Assembly (NCBI GenBank): GCA_001312405.1 | Contig: BBDR01000012.1 | Location: 78,352-142,351 of the forward strand | Length of the DNA: 64,000 nucleotides | Reading direction: 5' to 3' | DNA from: Clostridium sp. NkU-1 | GTDB taxonomy: Bacteria; Bacillota_A; Clostridia; Lachnospirales; Lachnospiraceae | Part shown: in pieces, positions 1 through 10,874 of the stretch | Numbering within the stretch: position 1 is the first letter of the stretch | Layout: every line of letters starts with the position of its first letter | Position numbers and translations under genes: made by a program | Notes under the pieces: model-generated | What the model was told of the DNA's origin: nothing | The model's database searches: none | What the model saw: the letters and a program-made list of their open reading frames with translations, nothing else

Positions 1-741
1 ATAGTTTGCGATGGGCTGCTCCGCAGCATCCACAACACCGGTCTGAAGAGCTGAATAAAGCTCATTCATGCTGACTACAGTCGGGTTTGCACCCAAAGCG
101 CTTACCATGCCCGTCATGACCGGATCACTGGAAACGCGGATCTTCATTCCCTTTAAATCTTCCATGCCGTTTACCGGATTCTTTGAGAAGAAATGGCGGA
201 AGCCCTCCTCTCCATAGAAAAGGCCCCTTACCCCCAATTCCAGATCATTAGGTTCCATTAAGAATTCCGGAGCCAGATCACTGTCTACGAATTTCCAGAA
301 ATGGTCCCGGCCTGTGAAGGTATAAGGAACGGACAGAAGCTTGGATTTGGTCGCACCGTAGCTGGTCAGCGCAAATGCAGAGATCCGGGACATATCGATG
401 GTACCGCCGCCCCCAAGCATGGTATCAAGAACGTCATTTTCCGCGCCCAGAACACCGCTTGCCTGAAGATCGATCTTAATGGATCCGCCGGACAGTTCTT
501 CCACTTTATCCTTAAATGCCTGGTCGGTCTTTCCTACGATCGTATCCAGGGGATTAACCTCGGCATACACCAATGTGACCTGGGGATCTGCAGAAGCCGC
601 CTCCTTGGATTCCTCCCCTTTTTGGGTTTCTCCAACAGCTGCCCCTGTAGTGGAAGTATCTTTAGCCGAACCACTACATGCCGCCAGAGTTACAGCTGCC
701 ATCGCAGCCAACATTAAAATACCTAAACCTCTTCTTTTCAT
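1..741 (-). CDS. TRAP transporter solute receptor, DctP family (3' end outside window)
   Basis: Extracytoplasmic solute-binding lipoprotein of a tripartite ATP-independent periplasmic-type (TRAP) transporter, which presents an organic acid or sugar acid to DctQ/DctM membrane partners. The ATG at 741 has AGGAGG about 8 bases upstream. The N-terminus is a lipoprotein signal (KRR start, hydrophobic stretch, LAAC lipobox around residue 21), followed by a Ser/Thr/Glu-rich linker and the DctP core with a VYAEVNP-like first strand and the conserved segment MKIRV near residue 195. The gene runs off the left edge after 247 codons, so the C-terminal third and any dctQM partners lie outside. The substrate cannot be told from sequence. 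Confidence 0.88.
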   Translation of the reverse strand, partial: MKRRGLGILMLAAMAAVTLAACSGSAKDTSTTGAAVGETQKGEESKEAASADPQVTLVYAEVNPLDTIVGKTDQAFKDKVEELSGGSIKIDLQASGVLGAENDVLDTMLGGGGTIDMSRISAFALTSYGATKSKLLSVPYTFTGRDHFWKFVDSDLAPEFLMEPNDLELGVRGLFYGEEGFRHFFSKNPVNGMEDLKGMKIRVSSDPVMTGMVSALGANPTVVSMNELYSALQTGVVDAAEQPIANY

Positions 742-892
742 GTATAAACCCTCCTTTTTTTTCATCCTATCATAAGCAGACATTGGGTGCTATCGTAAAT
801 TTTTAAGAATCATAGCATTATTTTAACATCTTTTTAACGGAAACAGTGCGTATCTTTACGAAATATTAACACTCTCCCATATTTATTGGTAT

Positions 893-948
893 ATAAAAAG
901 AGAAGCACTGCCCGCGACTGTCCTTCAGCCATGGTGCAATGCTCCTCT
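893..948 (-). terminator. Rho-independent terminator of argH
   Basis: On the minus strand an inverted repeat (arms about 936-948 and 899-911, with G-U pairs) is followed by a T-rich tract. It lies 20 bases past the argH stop. The remaining 742-892 stretch is the AT-rich upstream region of the TRAP receptor gene, with no further gene seen. Confidence 0.7.
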
Positions 949-967
949 TCCGGCAATTTTCCGTATT

Positions 968-2339
968 TTATTCTTCAAGCCTTTTCTTATAAATCTCTAT
1001 GACCTTTTTCATTGCTTCCTGGCCTGGTGCTCCGATTGTCATCCTCTTTTCCACACAGGTCTTTAAGCTGATGGCCTCATAAATATCTTTCTCAAACACC
1101 GGACTGATGGCCTTATACTCTTCCAGGCTCATATCATCAAGGGCAATTCCCTTTCCAATACAGAAAAGCACAAGCTGTCCCACGATTCCATGGGCATCCC
1201 GAAAAGCCACCCCATGATTTACCAGATAATCAGCCGCATCTGTTGCATTGGTAAAGCCATTTTTTTGCGCTGGCCTCCATCACATCCTTTCGGAAGGTCA
1301 TGGTGGAAATCATTCCTGTAAACAGGGCAAGGCAGCCTTTTACCGTGTCAATGGCGTCAAAGGCAAGCTCCTTATCCTCCTGCATATCCTTATTATAAGC
1401 AAGGGGAATTCCCTTCATGGTGGTCAAAAGCGACACCAGGGCGCCGTAAACCCTGCCGGTCTTTCCCCTGATCAGTTCCGCAATGTCCGGGTTCTTCTTC
1501 TGAGGCATGATGCTGCTTCCGGTGCTGTAGGAATCATCAATTTCCACAAAACGGTATTCATTGGTATTCCAGATGATGATCTCTTCGCAGAATCTGCTTA
1601 AATGCATGGCAATGGTGGATAAAGCGCTTAAAAGCTCGATTAAGTAATCCCTGTCAGCCACGGAATCCATGCTGTTAAGAGTCGGTCCTGCAAAGCCTAA
1701 AAGCTCTGCCGTATATTCTGTCCAGGGGATAAGTAGTTCCGGCCAGGGCGCCGGACCCAAGGGGACAGTAGTTCATCCTTTTTTTGATGTCATAAAGGCG
1801 GGAACGGTCCCTGTCAAACATTTCAAAATAAGCACCTAAGTGGTGAGCCAGGGTGATTGGCTGAGCTTTCTGCAAATGGGTAAATCCAGGCATATAGGTG
1901 TCAAGATTTTCTTCCATGAGCTTTAAAAGCTCCGAAAGAAGCCCTTCCACCAGAACAGAAAGTTCATCGATCTCATCCCTTGTATACAGCTTCATATCAA
2001 GAGCCACCTGGTCATTACGGCTCCGTCCGGTGTGAAGGCGCTTTCCTGCCTCCCCGATCCGTTCCGTTAAAACTGCTTCCACGAAAGAATGAATGTCTTC
2101 ATGCTCTCCCGTTATTGCCAGGCTCCACTTTCTATATCCTCCCGGATCTCCATAAGGCCCTTTACGATCTTATCCCTGTCTTCCTCTGTAAGAAGCCCTT
2201 GTTTCGCAAGCATCTTCACATGAGCAATGCTGCCCTCAATATCCTGATGATAGAATTTTTGGTCAAATGATATGGATGCATTAAAATTGTGAACCAGCTG
2301 ATTGGTTTCTTTTGTGAAGCGTCCGCCCCATAGTTTCAT
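968..2339 (-). CDS. argH: Argininosuccinate lyase (frame interrupted three times)
   Basis: Cleaves argininosuccinate to arginine and fumarate, the last step of arginine synthesis in the cytoplasm. The N-terminus starts [13 protein letters not shown], the middle carries the substrate-binding [10 protein letters not shown] motif, and the superfamily signature [12 protein letters not shown] is intact near residue 275. Summed length, about 457 residues, is normal for ArgH. The reading frame shifts near 2120, near 1728 and at the seven-T run 1260-1266; removing one T there joins the last two pieces exactly. All family motifs survive, so I infer a functional gene with sequence errors. It is a lone arg gene here, followed by a terminator; argG is not in the window. 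Confidence 0.93.
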
Positions 2340-2382
2340 AATTGAAATCTCCTCTTTCCTTTATTCTCGTGAAGGCAAATTT

Positions 2383-5275
2383 TTAACCTGTGGAATGAAC
2401 CCTCATGGGTCTGTGCTTTTTTCCTTTTCCTGCGGATACACCTGCAAGTATCAGCAGAAAGACCACGCTTCCAGCTGTAATGATGCCGCCTGTTTTAAGT
2501 CCCTGAGGCATATATTCCAGAGAAATATCATGGGTACCGGCAATCACATGGACGCTTAAAAACGTATCAAATATTTTATAAGGCTCCACTATTTTTCCAT
2601 CGACCCTGACGGTCCAGCCCTTGTCATAGGGAATGCTTAAAAACAGCAGCCCGGCCTTATCGGCCGTAACCGTTCCCTGTATCTGTGTATCCGTCCATTT
2701 TGTAAGTTCCATGGAATTCCTGTTTAAAATGTTATACACAGACTCAAGGCCTTCAGGCAGAAAGCGGTAAGCGGCCGCTACCAGATCCTGATCATTGTCA
2801 TCGTTGCGCAGGGTGATCTCTTCCCCTGATTTTAAATAGCCCAGTTCCAGCAGGTAGCCGCGGCTCACATTATCAAAGCTTTTGGTCTTTTCTCCCAACT
2901 GAGCGTTTACCTTTTCCACCTTTTTATTGCTGACAAACACATAATAGTCTCCATCAGCCTCCGGTGTAAAGCTAAAGCTGGTTCCGGTGATTTCGCTTGG
3001 AACCTCAGAAAGCACAGGGCTGGCACCTAATACCACGGAAAGATCATTCTGAACCTCCGCCGGATTTGTCAGTTCCAGCTGCCAGTTATTCTCAAGGTCA
3101 TAAGGCATCATAAATCCAAGAGACAAGGCATAGGTGTTTTCACGGAGATACATCTCATCCTTTGAAGAAACCGGCACAGATATGCCGTCATCCTCTATTT
3201 CCTCAGAGTACAGCCCGTATTTGACCGCAAAAAGGGAATCTACCAGAGGCGTGCTTCCTGTAATGCTGTAAGCATTGGTGGAGCTTTCACAGCCCAGCTT
3301 TTTAAAGAAAGCCGTAAGGTCTGAATTGGCTGTGGAAGAAAAGAGAGAGACCGTTGGGAAGTTCATCCAGGCTCCGTCATTCTTGGTTTTGCGGGTGACC
3401 TTTTCGATCCTGTAAAAAGAGGTCCCCGGCATCAGGCTGTCTGCCAGTTCAGAAGACGCATTATTATCCTTCACATAACTGGTCCTGCTGGTCGTCGTCA
3501 CACTGGTGACTGTGGTATTAACCGCGGCTTCCAGGGAAATCACGCCAAGGGTCAGAAGCACCAGCACATTCCGGCTGATCCCTTTCTGGTAAAGGTTTAT
3601 AAGGCCGGCATAAATGGAAAGGAACAAAATAGCCACGTAAAATACGGAAAAATGGTAAGCCTCATCCGTTATAAGCTTCTGCGCCATCAAAACAAAGATC
3701 ACCGAAGCAAAAAAAGCCATTACTACATGCTTCCATGGAATTTCGTGCAAGTGGATATAAGCCTGATAGCAGGTAAACAGCATGAGGAAAATATAAATAA
3801 AGGACTGTCTGCATGGCAGGCTGTTGGGATAATGAAATCCATGCCAGATAAAATTCAGTGTATTAACGGAAAAGCTGGCAAAGAAAAAGAGCAGCAGGGA
3901 GCACATAACAATCTTTTCCTTCTGCCTGATCTGCCTGCAGCCCAGGTAAAGAAGGAAAAACATGAGGACTGCCACACCACAGTATATATTAGGCCAGTGA
4001 TCCAGTCCGATTTCCGGCTCCACCGCCGGAAGATGTCTGGCAATCATGTCAAATATGGAAAAGTAGGAACTGATTGTCTGGGGAAAATTAAAATCTCCAG
4101 AAGCAGTTGACTGCAGCGCGTAAATCTCCGGAAGCAGAACTACTGCTGAAAGACCTCCTGCCAGCAGGGAAAACAGGGCAAACAGCCCCCCGCGGATGAG
4201 GATTTCCTTCCAGGATTTTAAACCTTCTAATATAAGAAGAGCAATAAAATAAAATACCATAAAAATACATATCATAATCGATATGTAATAATTAGATAAA
4301 ATCGACAATCCCAGTGTTAAACAATATAAAAAAACACTTCTTTTCTTTTACCAGCCTCTCAAGGCCCAGCATAATAAGCGGGAAGAGAAGAATGCAATCC
4401 AGCCACATGATATTCCAGCTGTAAGCCGCCATATATCCGGACAAAGCATAGAAAATGCCAAAGAAAGCGACTCCAAAATCCATGGTCCTGTTATGCCTGC
4501 GCAGATACCAGGAAAAGGAAAGACCGCTTAACCCGATCTTAAATACGATCATATAGGTCATAAACTCTATGACATAATTCTTCGGACAAAGTACCAGCAG
4601 CCAGTTTAAAGGACTTGCCAGATAATAGGCATAAAGAGCTGCAAAATTCACGCCCATGCCGATGTCCCAGCTGTACAGAAGGCTTCCTCCATGGGTCAGC
4701 TTATAGCGGAACTCAGAAAAGAAGGGAGCATACTGGTGATACATATCAGTCCTTAAAAAGCTTTCTTCGCCAAAAGGAAAAATTCCCCGCTGGGCAAATA
4801 TGATGATCATGATCACCATCGGCACAAAAAATGCTGCTAAAAGTCCATCGGAAGGCCTTACCAGACTGACCGCTTTCCCTTCTTTCTTACCGGATGCCCT
4901 TTCTTTAAAGCTTTCCAACTGCCCTATTTCCAATTCTTCCTCATCTTCATCGTCTTCTGGTTCCTCGGAGATGTCCAGGAAATTCTGATCAGGAACAGTC
5001 TCTTTCTCCTGTTCTAAGTCCTCTCCATAATCCATATCCCCGTCAAACAGCTCCTCCAACCCGTCAACCGGAATATCAAGGTGTATACCTGGTGCTGAAG
5101 CCAGATCAAATTCCTGCTCCGCTCTCTCCCCCTGAGGATCGAAAGCCACCCTTTCCTCTTCATTTCCTTCTTTCAAGTCTTTTTCCCCTGTTGTATTTTC
5201 TTTTTCACCTGATGTCATTTGCAGTATATCCTCTAGTTCTTTCGATATCTTTTCAATCTCGTCATCGTGTTCCAT
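2383..5275 (-). CDS. YfhO family polytopic membrane protein
   Basis: Large multi-spanning membrane protein of the YfhO family, related to GT-C type glycosyltransferases and implicated in Bacillus in glycosylation of lipoteichoic acid; its donor and acceptor here are unknown. About 963 residues: an acidic cytoplasmic N-terminal region of about 140 residues rich in Glu/Asp, then about a dozen transmembrane helices carrying conserved FPFGEESFLRTDMYHQY and SYDWDIGMG-like motifs, then a beta-rich extracellular C-terminal half and a final membrane helix. The start at 5275 has GAGAGG upstream. The frame breaks at the seven-A run 4328-4334; one base fewer restores a continuous family sequence. It is 15 bases downstream of the gtrA stop, and pairing with GtrA supports a surface glycosylation role. 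Confidence 0.88.
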
Positions 5276-5290
5276 TTCATATACCTCTCT

Positions 5291-5716
5291 TTACAGGGGT
5301 TCTTCCTCTCTCTTCCGGAATATGAAGGCCTTGCTGAATCCATAGTTTGCAATCACAACGACCACGGATACCAGGATTTTACTTACATATTCATCCATTT
5401 TGAGCCAGGAAACCATAATCACCATAAGAACCATTTCCATGACGCCTGACGCTGCTCTGCATGCGGTAAACGAAAGAATCTCCTTCATGACAAAGCACAG
5501 ATGCAGGTCATAGCTTTGAAATACAAAGATTTTATTTACAATAAAAGCAAACAGGACGGAAACCACCCATGCTGCCGCGGTTGCGGCCCGGTAATCGATG
5601 CCGGTCCTCACCATTAACCAATAGACAACCCAGTTTACCAGGGTCGTCAGCACTCCAAATATCAAATAGGAAATGACTTCCCGGTTCATGACCTTGTCCC
5701 AGATTTTTCTAATCAT
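5291..5716 (-). CDS. GtrA family membrane protein
   Basis: Small integral membrane protein (141 residues, four predicted helices) of the GtrA family. Relatives help move undecaprenyl-linked sugars across the membrane for O-antigen, teichoic acid or arabinogalactan modification. The typical YLIFGVLTTLVNW segment is at residues 17-29 and the family VNKIFVF motif near residue 60. The start has AGGAG 7 bases upstream. It lies directly before the YfhO gene in the same direction, a frequent combination that suggests a two-gene cell-surface glycosylation operon. Its sugar is not predictable. Confidence 0.9.
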   Translation of the reverse strand: MIRKIWDKVMNREVISYLIFGVLTTLVNWVVYWLMVRTGIDYRAATAAAWVVSVLFAFIVNKIFVFQSYDLHLCFVMKEILSFTACRAASGVMEMVLMVIMVSWLKMDEYVSKILVSVVVVIANYGFSKAFIFRKREEEPL

Positions 5717-5739
5717 CCTTTTTCTCCTGTAAAACTACA

Positions 5740-5850
5740 TTTCCTCTTTTATGCCCACGCTTTCTGGGCATATAGGTATACCCGAAGGGTGTTTCCTCTT
5801 TTATGCCCACGCTTTCTGGGCATGCAGGTATACCCGCAGGGTATTTCCTC
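5740..5850. repeat. 52-bp tandem repeat, two copies plus a partial third, each with a hairpin
   Basis: Copies at 5740-5791 and 5792-5843 differ at only four or so positions, and a third copy begins TTTCCTCTA at 5844. Each unit holds an inverted repeat ATGCCCA...TGGGCAT followed by a second short palindrome around GGTATACCC. It sits in the intergenic gap between apbE and gtrA. Differences fall mostly in the loop bases, so pairing is kept. Function is unknown. Confidence 0.85.
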
Positions 5851-5886
5851 TATTGTATTATAGGGAAAGAAAATTGTAAAGGGATT

Positions 5887-6890
5887 CTAAGGCTTCCCAG
5901 CCAGAAACTCCCTGGCTCCCTGGGAATAGTGAACCTCACCATCCTCTGTAATGAACACGCCGTACACGCCGTCCGTGGAATCTAGAAGCTCCATTCCCTT
6001 TTTAAGTCCAAGGGAAAAACAGGTGGTGGAAAGGGCATCCCCGTCAGCAGACAGCTCTGATAAAATGGTTACTGACACCAGCCCGTTATCATATGGATAC
6101 CCATCCCCTGGGTTTAGAATATGATGGTAGTTCACCCCATCCTTTTCAAAATGCCGCTCATACACCCCGGAGGATACCACTGACATATCATTGATATTCA
6201 GGGTTTCTATGGTTTCATTCCGGTCTGCATAAGGCTTTTGAAGGCCGATTTTAAATGGCGTGCCGTCAGGCCTCTGCCCCACACAAAGAACATTTCCGCC
6301 CAGATTAATGATAGCGCTCTTTACTCCCTGTTCTAAGAGAAAATCCTTCATCCGGTCCGCAATATACCCCTTGGCTATTGCCCCAAAATCAAGGGAAGTA
6401 TCTGGGGATAAAAATGTAAGGGAATTTCCCTCAAGCTTTAAATTCCGGTAATCAACCTTTTTCCTGGCCTCCTGGATCTTCTCATCAGGCGGTACAACCG
6501 GATCAGGGGATGTGAAATCCCATAGGGAGGACAAAGGTTCCACAGTAATATCAAAAGCCCCATCCGAGATTTGGGAATAATAAAGGCCCTTGGAAAGAAG
6601 AGCCTCCACATCCGGGGATACTGTCACAGTCTTTTCACTGGCAGGCCTGTGATTTAACTTGTAAACCTCACTGCCCTCAATGGTTTTGCTGAAAATATTT
6701 TCATAGGATTGGCACAAATCCAGACAGTCAGATAAAATTTCAGGATCGTCCATATCATAAAGAGTCACAGTCACAAAGGTATTCAGCATAAAACCGGTCT
6801 TGCTTAGAGGCTCTACCCTTCTTTCACAGCCCATGAGCAAGAGCGAAGCCATACCTGTGAGCAAAACAACTGCTCTCCATTTTTTTTCAT
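5887..6890 (-). CDS. apbE: FAD:protein FMN transferase, ApbE-like lipoprotein
   Basis: Attaches FMN covalently to threonine residues of extracytoplasmic flavoproteins such as Rnf or Nqr subunits. The open frame seems to begin at 6927, but a more convincing start is the ATG at 6890: it overlaps the cbiK stop as ATGA, and adding one A to the eight-A run 6880-6887 gives MKKKWRAVVLLTG and a lipobox LLMGC, a standard lipoprotein signal. Downstream are the ApbE hallmarks FMLNTFVTVTLY, SLWDF, the ALAPKGYI-like AIAKGYIADR motif and the C-terminal HHILNPGDGYP and DALST segments. About 335 residues. Translational coupling to cbiK is likely. Confidence 0.9.
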
Positions 6891-7684
6891 TCCATAGCCT
6901 CCAGCTTCTTATATGCTTCTCTGGCATGATCCAGGAACATGCGGCGGACTCCCTCCAGTTCTCCCATGCCCTTTAACCGGCAGACTACCTGATAGCCTTC
7001 CGACTCTAACTGGCTTTTCCAGGACTCTTCCCCTTCTCCTGCCATATCATTGTGAGCATGGTCACCGGAAACGATCATAAGGGGCTGGAGCACCATCCGG
7101 CTGGAACCGGTCTTTTTCACCTCTTCTTTTACGGCTTCAAAGGCTGGCTCCGCCTCCACGGTTCCTATATGATACCTGCCGTATCCGTTTTGCTTTAAAA
7201 CCTCCGCCAGGCGGGGATAACACTCATTGGCTTCATGCTCCGTGCCATGTCCCATGAATATGATCTCCGTTCCCTCCCGGTCATATTCCTTAGTATCCTC
7301 TGCCAGCACGCTGCAAAGCCTTTCATAATCCTCTTCTTCTGAAAGCAGCGGCTTTCCCCACAGGATCCGCTTAAACCGGTTCTCATATTGTTTCACTGCA
7401 GCCACCATGCAGTCATTTTCTTCCCCTCCCATAACCAAGGTAGGCTGTACGATCACCCGCTGAAATCCTTCCAGCGCCAGCTTTTCCAAAGCCTCCTCCA
7501 CACTGTCTATATAAATATTGTCCCGTTTTTTCAATATTCCAATAATGATCCGGCTTGTAAATGCCCGTCGAAGCTCATATTCCGGAAATTCATCCTTTAT
7601 GGCCTGCTCAATGGCTCTATGGTCTTTTTTTCTGCTTTCCTGATAGCTTGTTCCAAAGCTCACTACTAAAATTGCCTGCTTCAT
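6887..7684 (-). CDS. cbiK: Sirohydrochlorin cobaltochelatase, CbiK type
   Basis: Inserts cobalt into sirohydrochlorin in the anaerobic cobalamin pathway; related enzymes use nickel for F430 or iron for siroheme. 265 residues, the usual CbiK length. The start MKQAILVVSFGTSY and the two metal-binding His regions, GHGTEHEAN (about residue 145) and SGDHAHND (about 207), match the family. No signal peptide is seen, so it is cytoplasmic. No other cobalamin gene is adjacent; its partner is apbE, which overlaps its stop codon. The ribosome site before 7684 is weak. Confidence 0.92.
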   Translation of the reverse strand: MKQAILVVSFGTSYQESRKKDHRAIEQAIKDEFPEYELRRAFTSRIIIGILKKRDNIYIDSVEEALEKLALEGFQRVIVQPTLVMGGEENDCMVAAVKQYENRFKRILWGKPLLSEEEDYERLCSVLAEDTKEYDREGTEIIFMGHGTEHEANECYPRLAEVLKQNGYGRYHIGTVEAEPAFEAVKEEVKKTGSSRMVLQPLMIVSGDHAHNDMAGEGEESWKSQLESEGYQVVCRLKGMGELEGVRRMFLDHAREAYKKLEAME

Positions 7685-7816
7685 TCTGTTATCCCATACT
7701 TTCTATTATAGTTCGTCCATACCCTTCATAATTTGGCGGGGGTTTGACTGAATTTTAACCATTTTCCCGATTACCATATCATAGATGAACTTTGCTGTCA
7801 AACCTCTTTTCACGCA

Positions 7817-7852
7817 CAGCAGGCGCAAAACCATAAGGTTCTGCGCCTGCTG
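7817..7852 (-). terminator. Strong hairpin after the alcohol dehydrogenase gene
   Basis: Sixteen-base inverted repeat, CAGCAGGCGCAAAACC against GGTTCTGCGCCTGCTG with a four-base loop, 31 bases beyond the adh stop. A clean T tract is lacking on either strand, so termination is probable but the hairpin could instead protect the transcript end. The rest of 7685-7882 shows no gene. Confidence 0.6.
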
Positions 7853-7882
7853 CACACATTGCATTCATTTGCTGGAGATTAC

Positions 7883-9072
7883 TTAAAAATCTACCTCTTT
7901 ATCATAGTAACAACAGGTTAACAGTTTCTCCATCTCAGCGGGCGTAATCGTCCTTGGATTGGAGCCGGTGCATGCATCACCTACTGCCAGCTCTGCTACT
8001 GTCTTTAGTTTATCATTGAACTCTGCTTCGTCAATGATTCCGCCTTCATAGTCCTTAATACAAGCAGGAATATCCAGCTTTTCGTTCATGGAACGGATCT
8101 CTGCGATCAATGCATCAACCAGCTCCTCATCATTATTCCCCTTCAGATCAATAAAGCGGGCAATCTCTGCGTAACGCTTTGCACCCTCAGGATCCTTGGA
8201 ATTAAACTTAATTACCTTTGGCAGATACATGGCGTTTGCACAGCCATGGACAATATGTCCCCCTGAATAAGCGGCGCCTGTCTTATGTGCCATGGAATGA
8301 ACAATTCCCAAAAGGGCATTGGAGAATGCCATACCGGCCAGACACTGGGCATTATGCATACGGCACGTGCTTCCTTGTTTCCATTATAAGAATCAATTAA
8401 GTCATTATGTATCATCTTGATAGCATGAAGGGCCAGAGGATCGGTGTAATCACAATGAAGCGTGGATACGTAAGCTTCGATCGCATGAGTCATGGCATCC
8501 ATACCTGTATGGGCGGTCAGCTTCTGAGGCATGGTCTCAGCCAAGTCCGGATCAACGATTGCAATATCCGGTGTGATGTTGAAATCTGCCAGCGGATATT
8601 TCACTCCCTTTTTATAGTCCGTAATTACGCTGAATGCCGTTACCTCGGTAGCCGTACCAGAGGTGGACGGAATGGCGCAGAATTTCGCCTTTGTTCTCAG
8701 AGTGGGGAAATTAAAGGGAATGCATAAGTCTTCAAATGTGGTATCAGGATACTCATAGAATGCCCACATTGCTTTTGCCGCATCAATAGGAGATCCTCCG
8801 CCGATGGCTACAATCCAATCCGGTCCAAACTCCCGCATCATTTCAGCGCCCTTCATCACCGTATCCACACTGGGATCCGGCTCTACGCCTTCAAACAGCT
8901 TTACTTCCATTCCGGCTTCCTTTAAACAGGCTACCACCCTGTCAAGAAATCCAAAACGTTTCATGGAACCGCCGCCTACGACCACGATTGCCTTTTTTCC
9001 TTTTATATTCTTAAGCTCTTCCAGGGCGCCCTTTCCGTGATATAAGTCTCTCGGTAATGTAAATCTAGCCAT
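7883..9072 (-). CDS. Iron-containing alcohol dehydrogenase
   Basis: Group III, Fe-dependent NAD(P)-linked alcohol dehydrogenase, likely reducing acetaldehyde or butyraldehyde to the alcohol during fermentation. About 396 residues. The nucleotide-binding GGGS loop (IVAIGGGSPIDAAK, near residue 95), the PSTSGTATEVT stretch and the metal-site histidines in GMDAMTHAIEAY, GIVHSMAHKTGA and GGHIVHG are all visible. The frame shifts near 8345 between EAR and MHNAQCLAGMAFSN; the protein is otherwise colinear with the family. Start at 9072 with AGGAGG upstream. Its neighbours are a LysR regulator and rex, the redox repressor that commonly controls such fermentative dehydrogenases. Confidence 0.93.
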
Positions 9073-9148
9073 CGCATAATCCTCCTTGTAAAATTCCAGT
9101 TCTTTGTTATAACTATATTGTAGCTTAACAAGCTGGAAAATACAAAGG

Positions 9149-9186
9149 TAAAAAGCTATATATCAGTATATAAATACTGATATATA
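9149..9186 (-). terminator. Terminator overlapping the end of the LysR gene
   Basis: Thirteen-base palindrome arms at 9174-9186 and 9157-9169 are followed on the minus strand by GCTTTTT. The hairpin begins inside the last codons of the LysR gene. Confidence 0.75.
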
Positions 9187-10118
9187 TTTAACATTCTTAT
9201 TTCAAAAAAAATATTCTTCACTGTTTCCAGTTCGTTTAAAAATCCTTTATCCCAGGCCGAAAAAGAATACCCCTTCCTGTAAATCAACACATCCCGGAAG
9301 GTGCCTGCCTTTTTCCTGCACTGCCGTTCTACCAGGTCATATCTTTTAAGAAGCTCTTCCGGCATGGGAGAAACCCACATATATGTATGAGGATCTTCCA
9401 GCAAAAGATTGAACTGGCTTCCCCTCTCAAACACATAAACACGTTTTGGGGACTCCAAAGGCCTCCCCTTCTTTTCAAAATTCTCCCGGCGGCCTAACGC
9501 TCCGTCACCATGGACAATTTCTATATACGGCATCAAATCCTCTCCCGTGATTTCCTCTTTTCCTGCCAATGGATGATCCGCAGACATGAGAAGCCTTAGG
9601 GAGTATTCCAAAACCGGTTCCATGAGAAGGCCTTTTGCCGCTGCCGTCTGGGCATAATGCCCTTCCAAAGAAGACTGATACCGGATGATTCCCAGATTAT
9701 ATTCTCTGGTTTCCACATCCTTTAAGGTATCTGCGGAATTCGTCTCCCTCAGCCAGACATTCATTCCCTCTTCCCGGCAAAGGCTTTGGATAAATCTGGA
9801 AAAGGCAAGGCTTAAATAGCTTGCCCTTGGCATGGAAAGGGAAAATTCCACCCCGCTTACCTCATCCGGCTTATATAAATGTTCCATCATCTCGATCTGG
9901 TCCAGGACATTTCTGGCATGCTCCAGAAAGATCCTTCCCCTTGCCGTAGGAACCACGCCTTTGGAAGTCCGTCTGAAAATCGGCGCTCCAAGCTTTCTTC
10001 CAGGGTTTTGATCGCCTTGCTCAAATTAGGCTGGTCCATGTAAAGATTGGCGGCTGCCTGGGTGATGGAGCCTGTTTTTTTCCACCTCAACGGCATATTG
10101 TAACAATACGGTATTCAA
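9156..10118 (-). CDS. LysR family transcriptional regulator
   Basis: DNA-binding regulator with an N-terminal winged helix (TGSITQAAANLYMDQPNLS, residues about 16-34) and a C-terminal periplasmic-binding-like effector domain. About 320 residues. I place the start at the TTG at 10118, 6 bases after AGGAGG; reading on needs one base fewer in the seven-T run 10075-10081, and a second shift lies near 9965 between the helix domain and VVPTARG. The gene stands upstream of the alcohol dehydrogenase in the same direction but is separated from it by its own terminator, so whether it regulates that gene is uncertain. The effector is unknown. Confidence 0.87.
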
Positions 10119-10135
10119 TTATCTTCCTCCTTTGT

Positions 10136-10797
10136 CTACTGACTGCCTTCCTTGTCCGCCTCATATAGATATTTGGACAAAGCTGCCAGCGACACAGCCA
10201 TGTTCTCATTCTGTACCAGCACATGGTCGGGCACGGTCAAGTGGGTGGGAGCGAAATTCCATATGGCCTTTACACCTCCGTCTACCAGGCGGTTGCATAC
10301 CTCCTGGGCACATTCCGCAGGAACCGTGATGATGCCGATGTGTATGTTCATTCTCTGGCAGAGGTTTTCCAGCTTTTCCATGGGAAGAACCGGCTTTCCT
10401 CCTGTTTTTGTATTCACCCTTCTTCCATCAGAATCAAATGCCAGGACAATCTCCACTCCATACTGCTCAAACCCTTTATAAGACAGAAGGCTTTGCCCAG
10501 GGATCCGACTCCTACCAGAGCCGCCTGATTCGTATTATGAAACCCTAAAAATTCCTCCATGTCTCTGATTAAATCCTTCACCATATACCCCAATTTGGGC
10601 TTTCCGGCTGTTTTTGCCACCATTGCCAGATCCTTGCGCACCTGAACCTCATTAAGCTGAAGATCCAGGGCAATGACCGGCGCCGATATTGTCTCTGTTC
10701 CTTCCCGGTATTTCCGTTCCAGATAATGATGATACATGGGAAGGCGCTCCAAAGTCTTCCTGGATATTCCTCCCACCATGTTTTTTTTCTCTTCCAT
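10136..10797 (-). CDS. rex: Redox-sensing transcriptional repressor Rex
   Basis: Senses the NADH/NAD+ ratio and represses fermentation genes when NAD+ is high. Winged-helix DNA-binding domain at residues about 8-80 (SRKTLERLPMYHHYL, APVIALDLQLNEVQVRKDLA), then a Rossmann domain with GVGSLGKA and the helix-swapped C-terminal LSKYLYE. The frame shifts near 10490 between GKA and the segment GVEIVLAFDSD; length is about 220 residues when joined. The ATG at 10797 gives the usual Rex length; an in-frame ATG at 10851 would add 18 residues not typical of the family. It ends 18 bases before the LysR start. Confidence 0.92.
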
Positions 10798-10874
10798 AAG
10801 CGTGTACCCCCACCTTTTTTTAACAAAAGGATTCTTCATTTCTCTTAACATTCAAAGCTTTTACATTCCAGTTC

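Noticed and set aside
301..717. Plus-strand frame of 138 codons
   Set aside because: Lies antisense to the TRAP receptor gene, has no family signature, and its codon pattern mirrors the minus gene.
5740..5850. CRISPR-like array
   Set aside because: The 52-bp units are contiguous with no spacers, and no cas genes are present.
9095..9140. Rex operator upstream of the alcohol dehydrogenase
   Set aside because: TTGTTA and TTAACAA half sites are present, but 15 bases apart instead of the compact 18-base Rex palindrome. Interesting given rex nearby, yet not a match.
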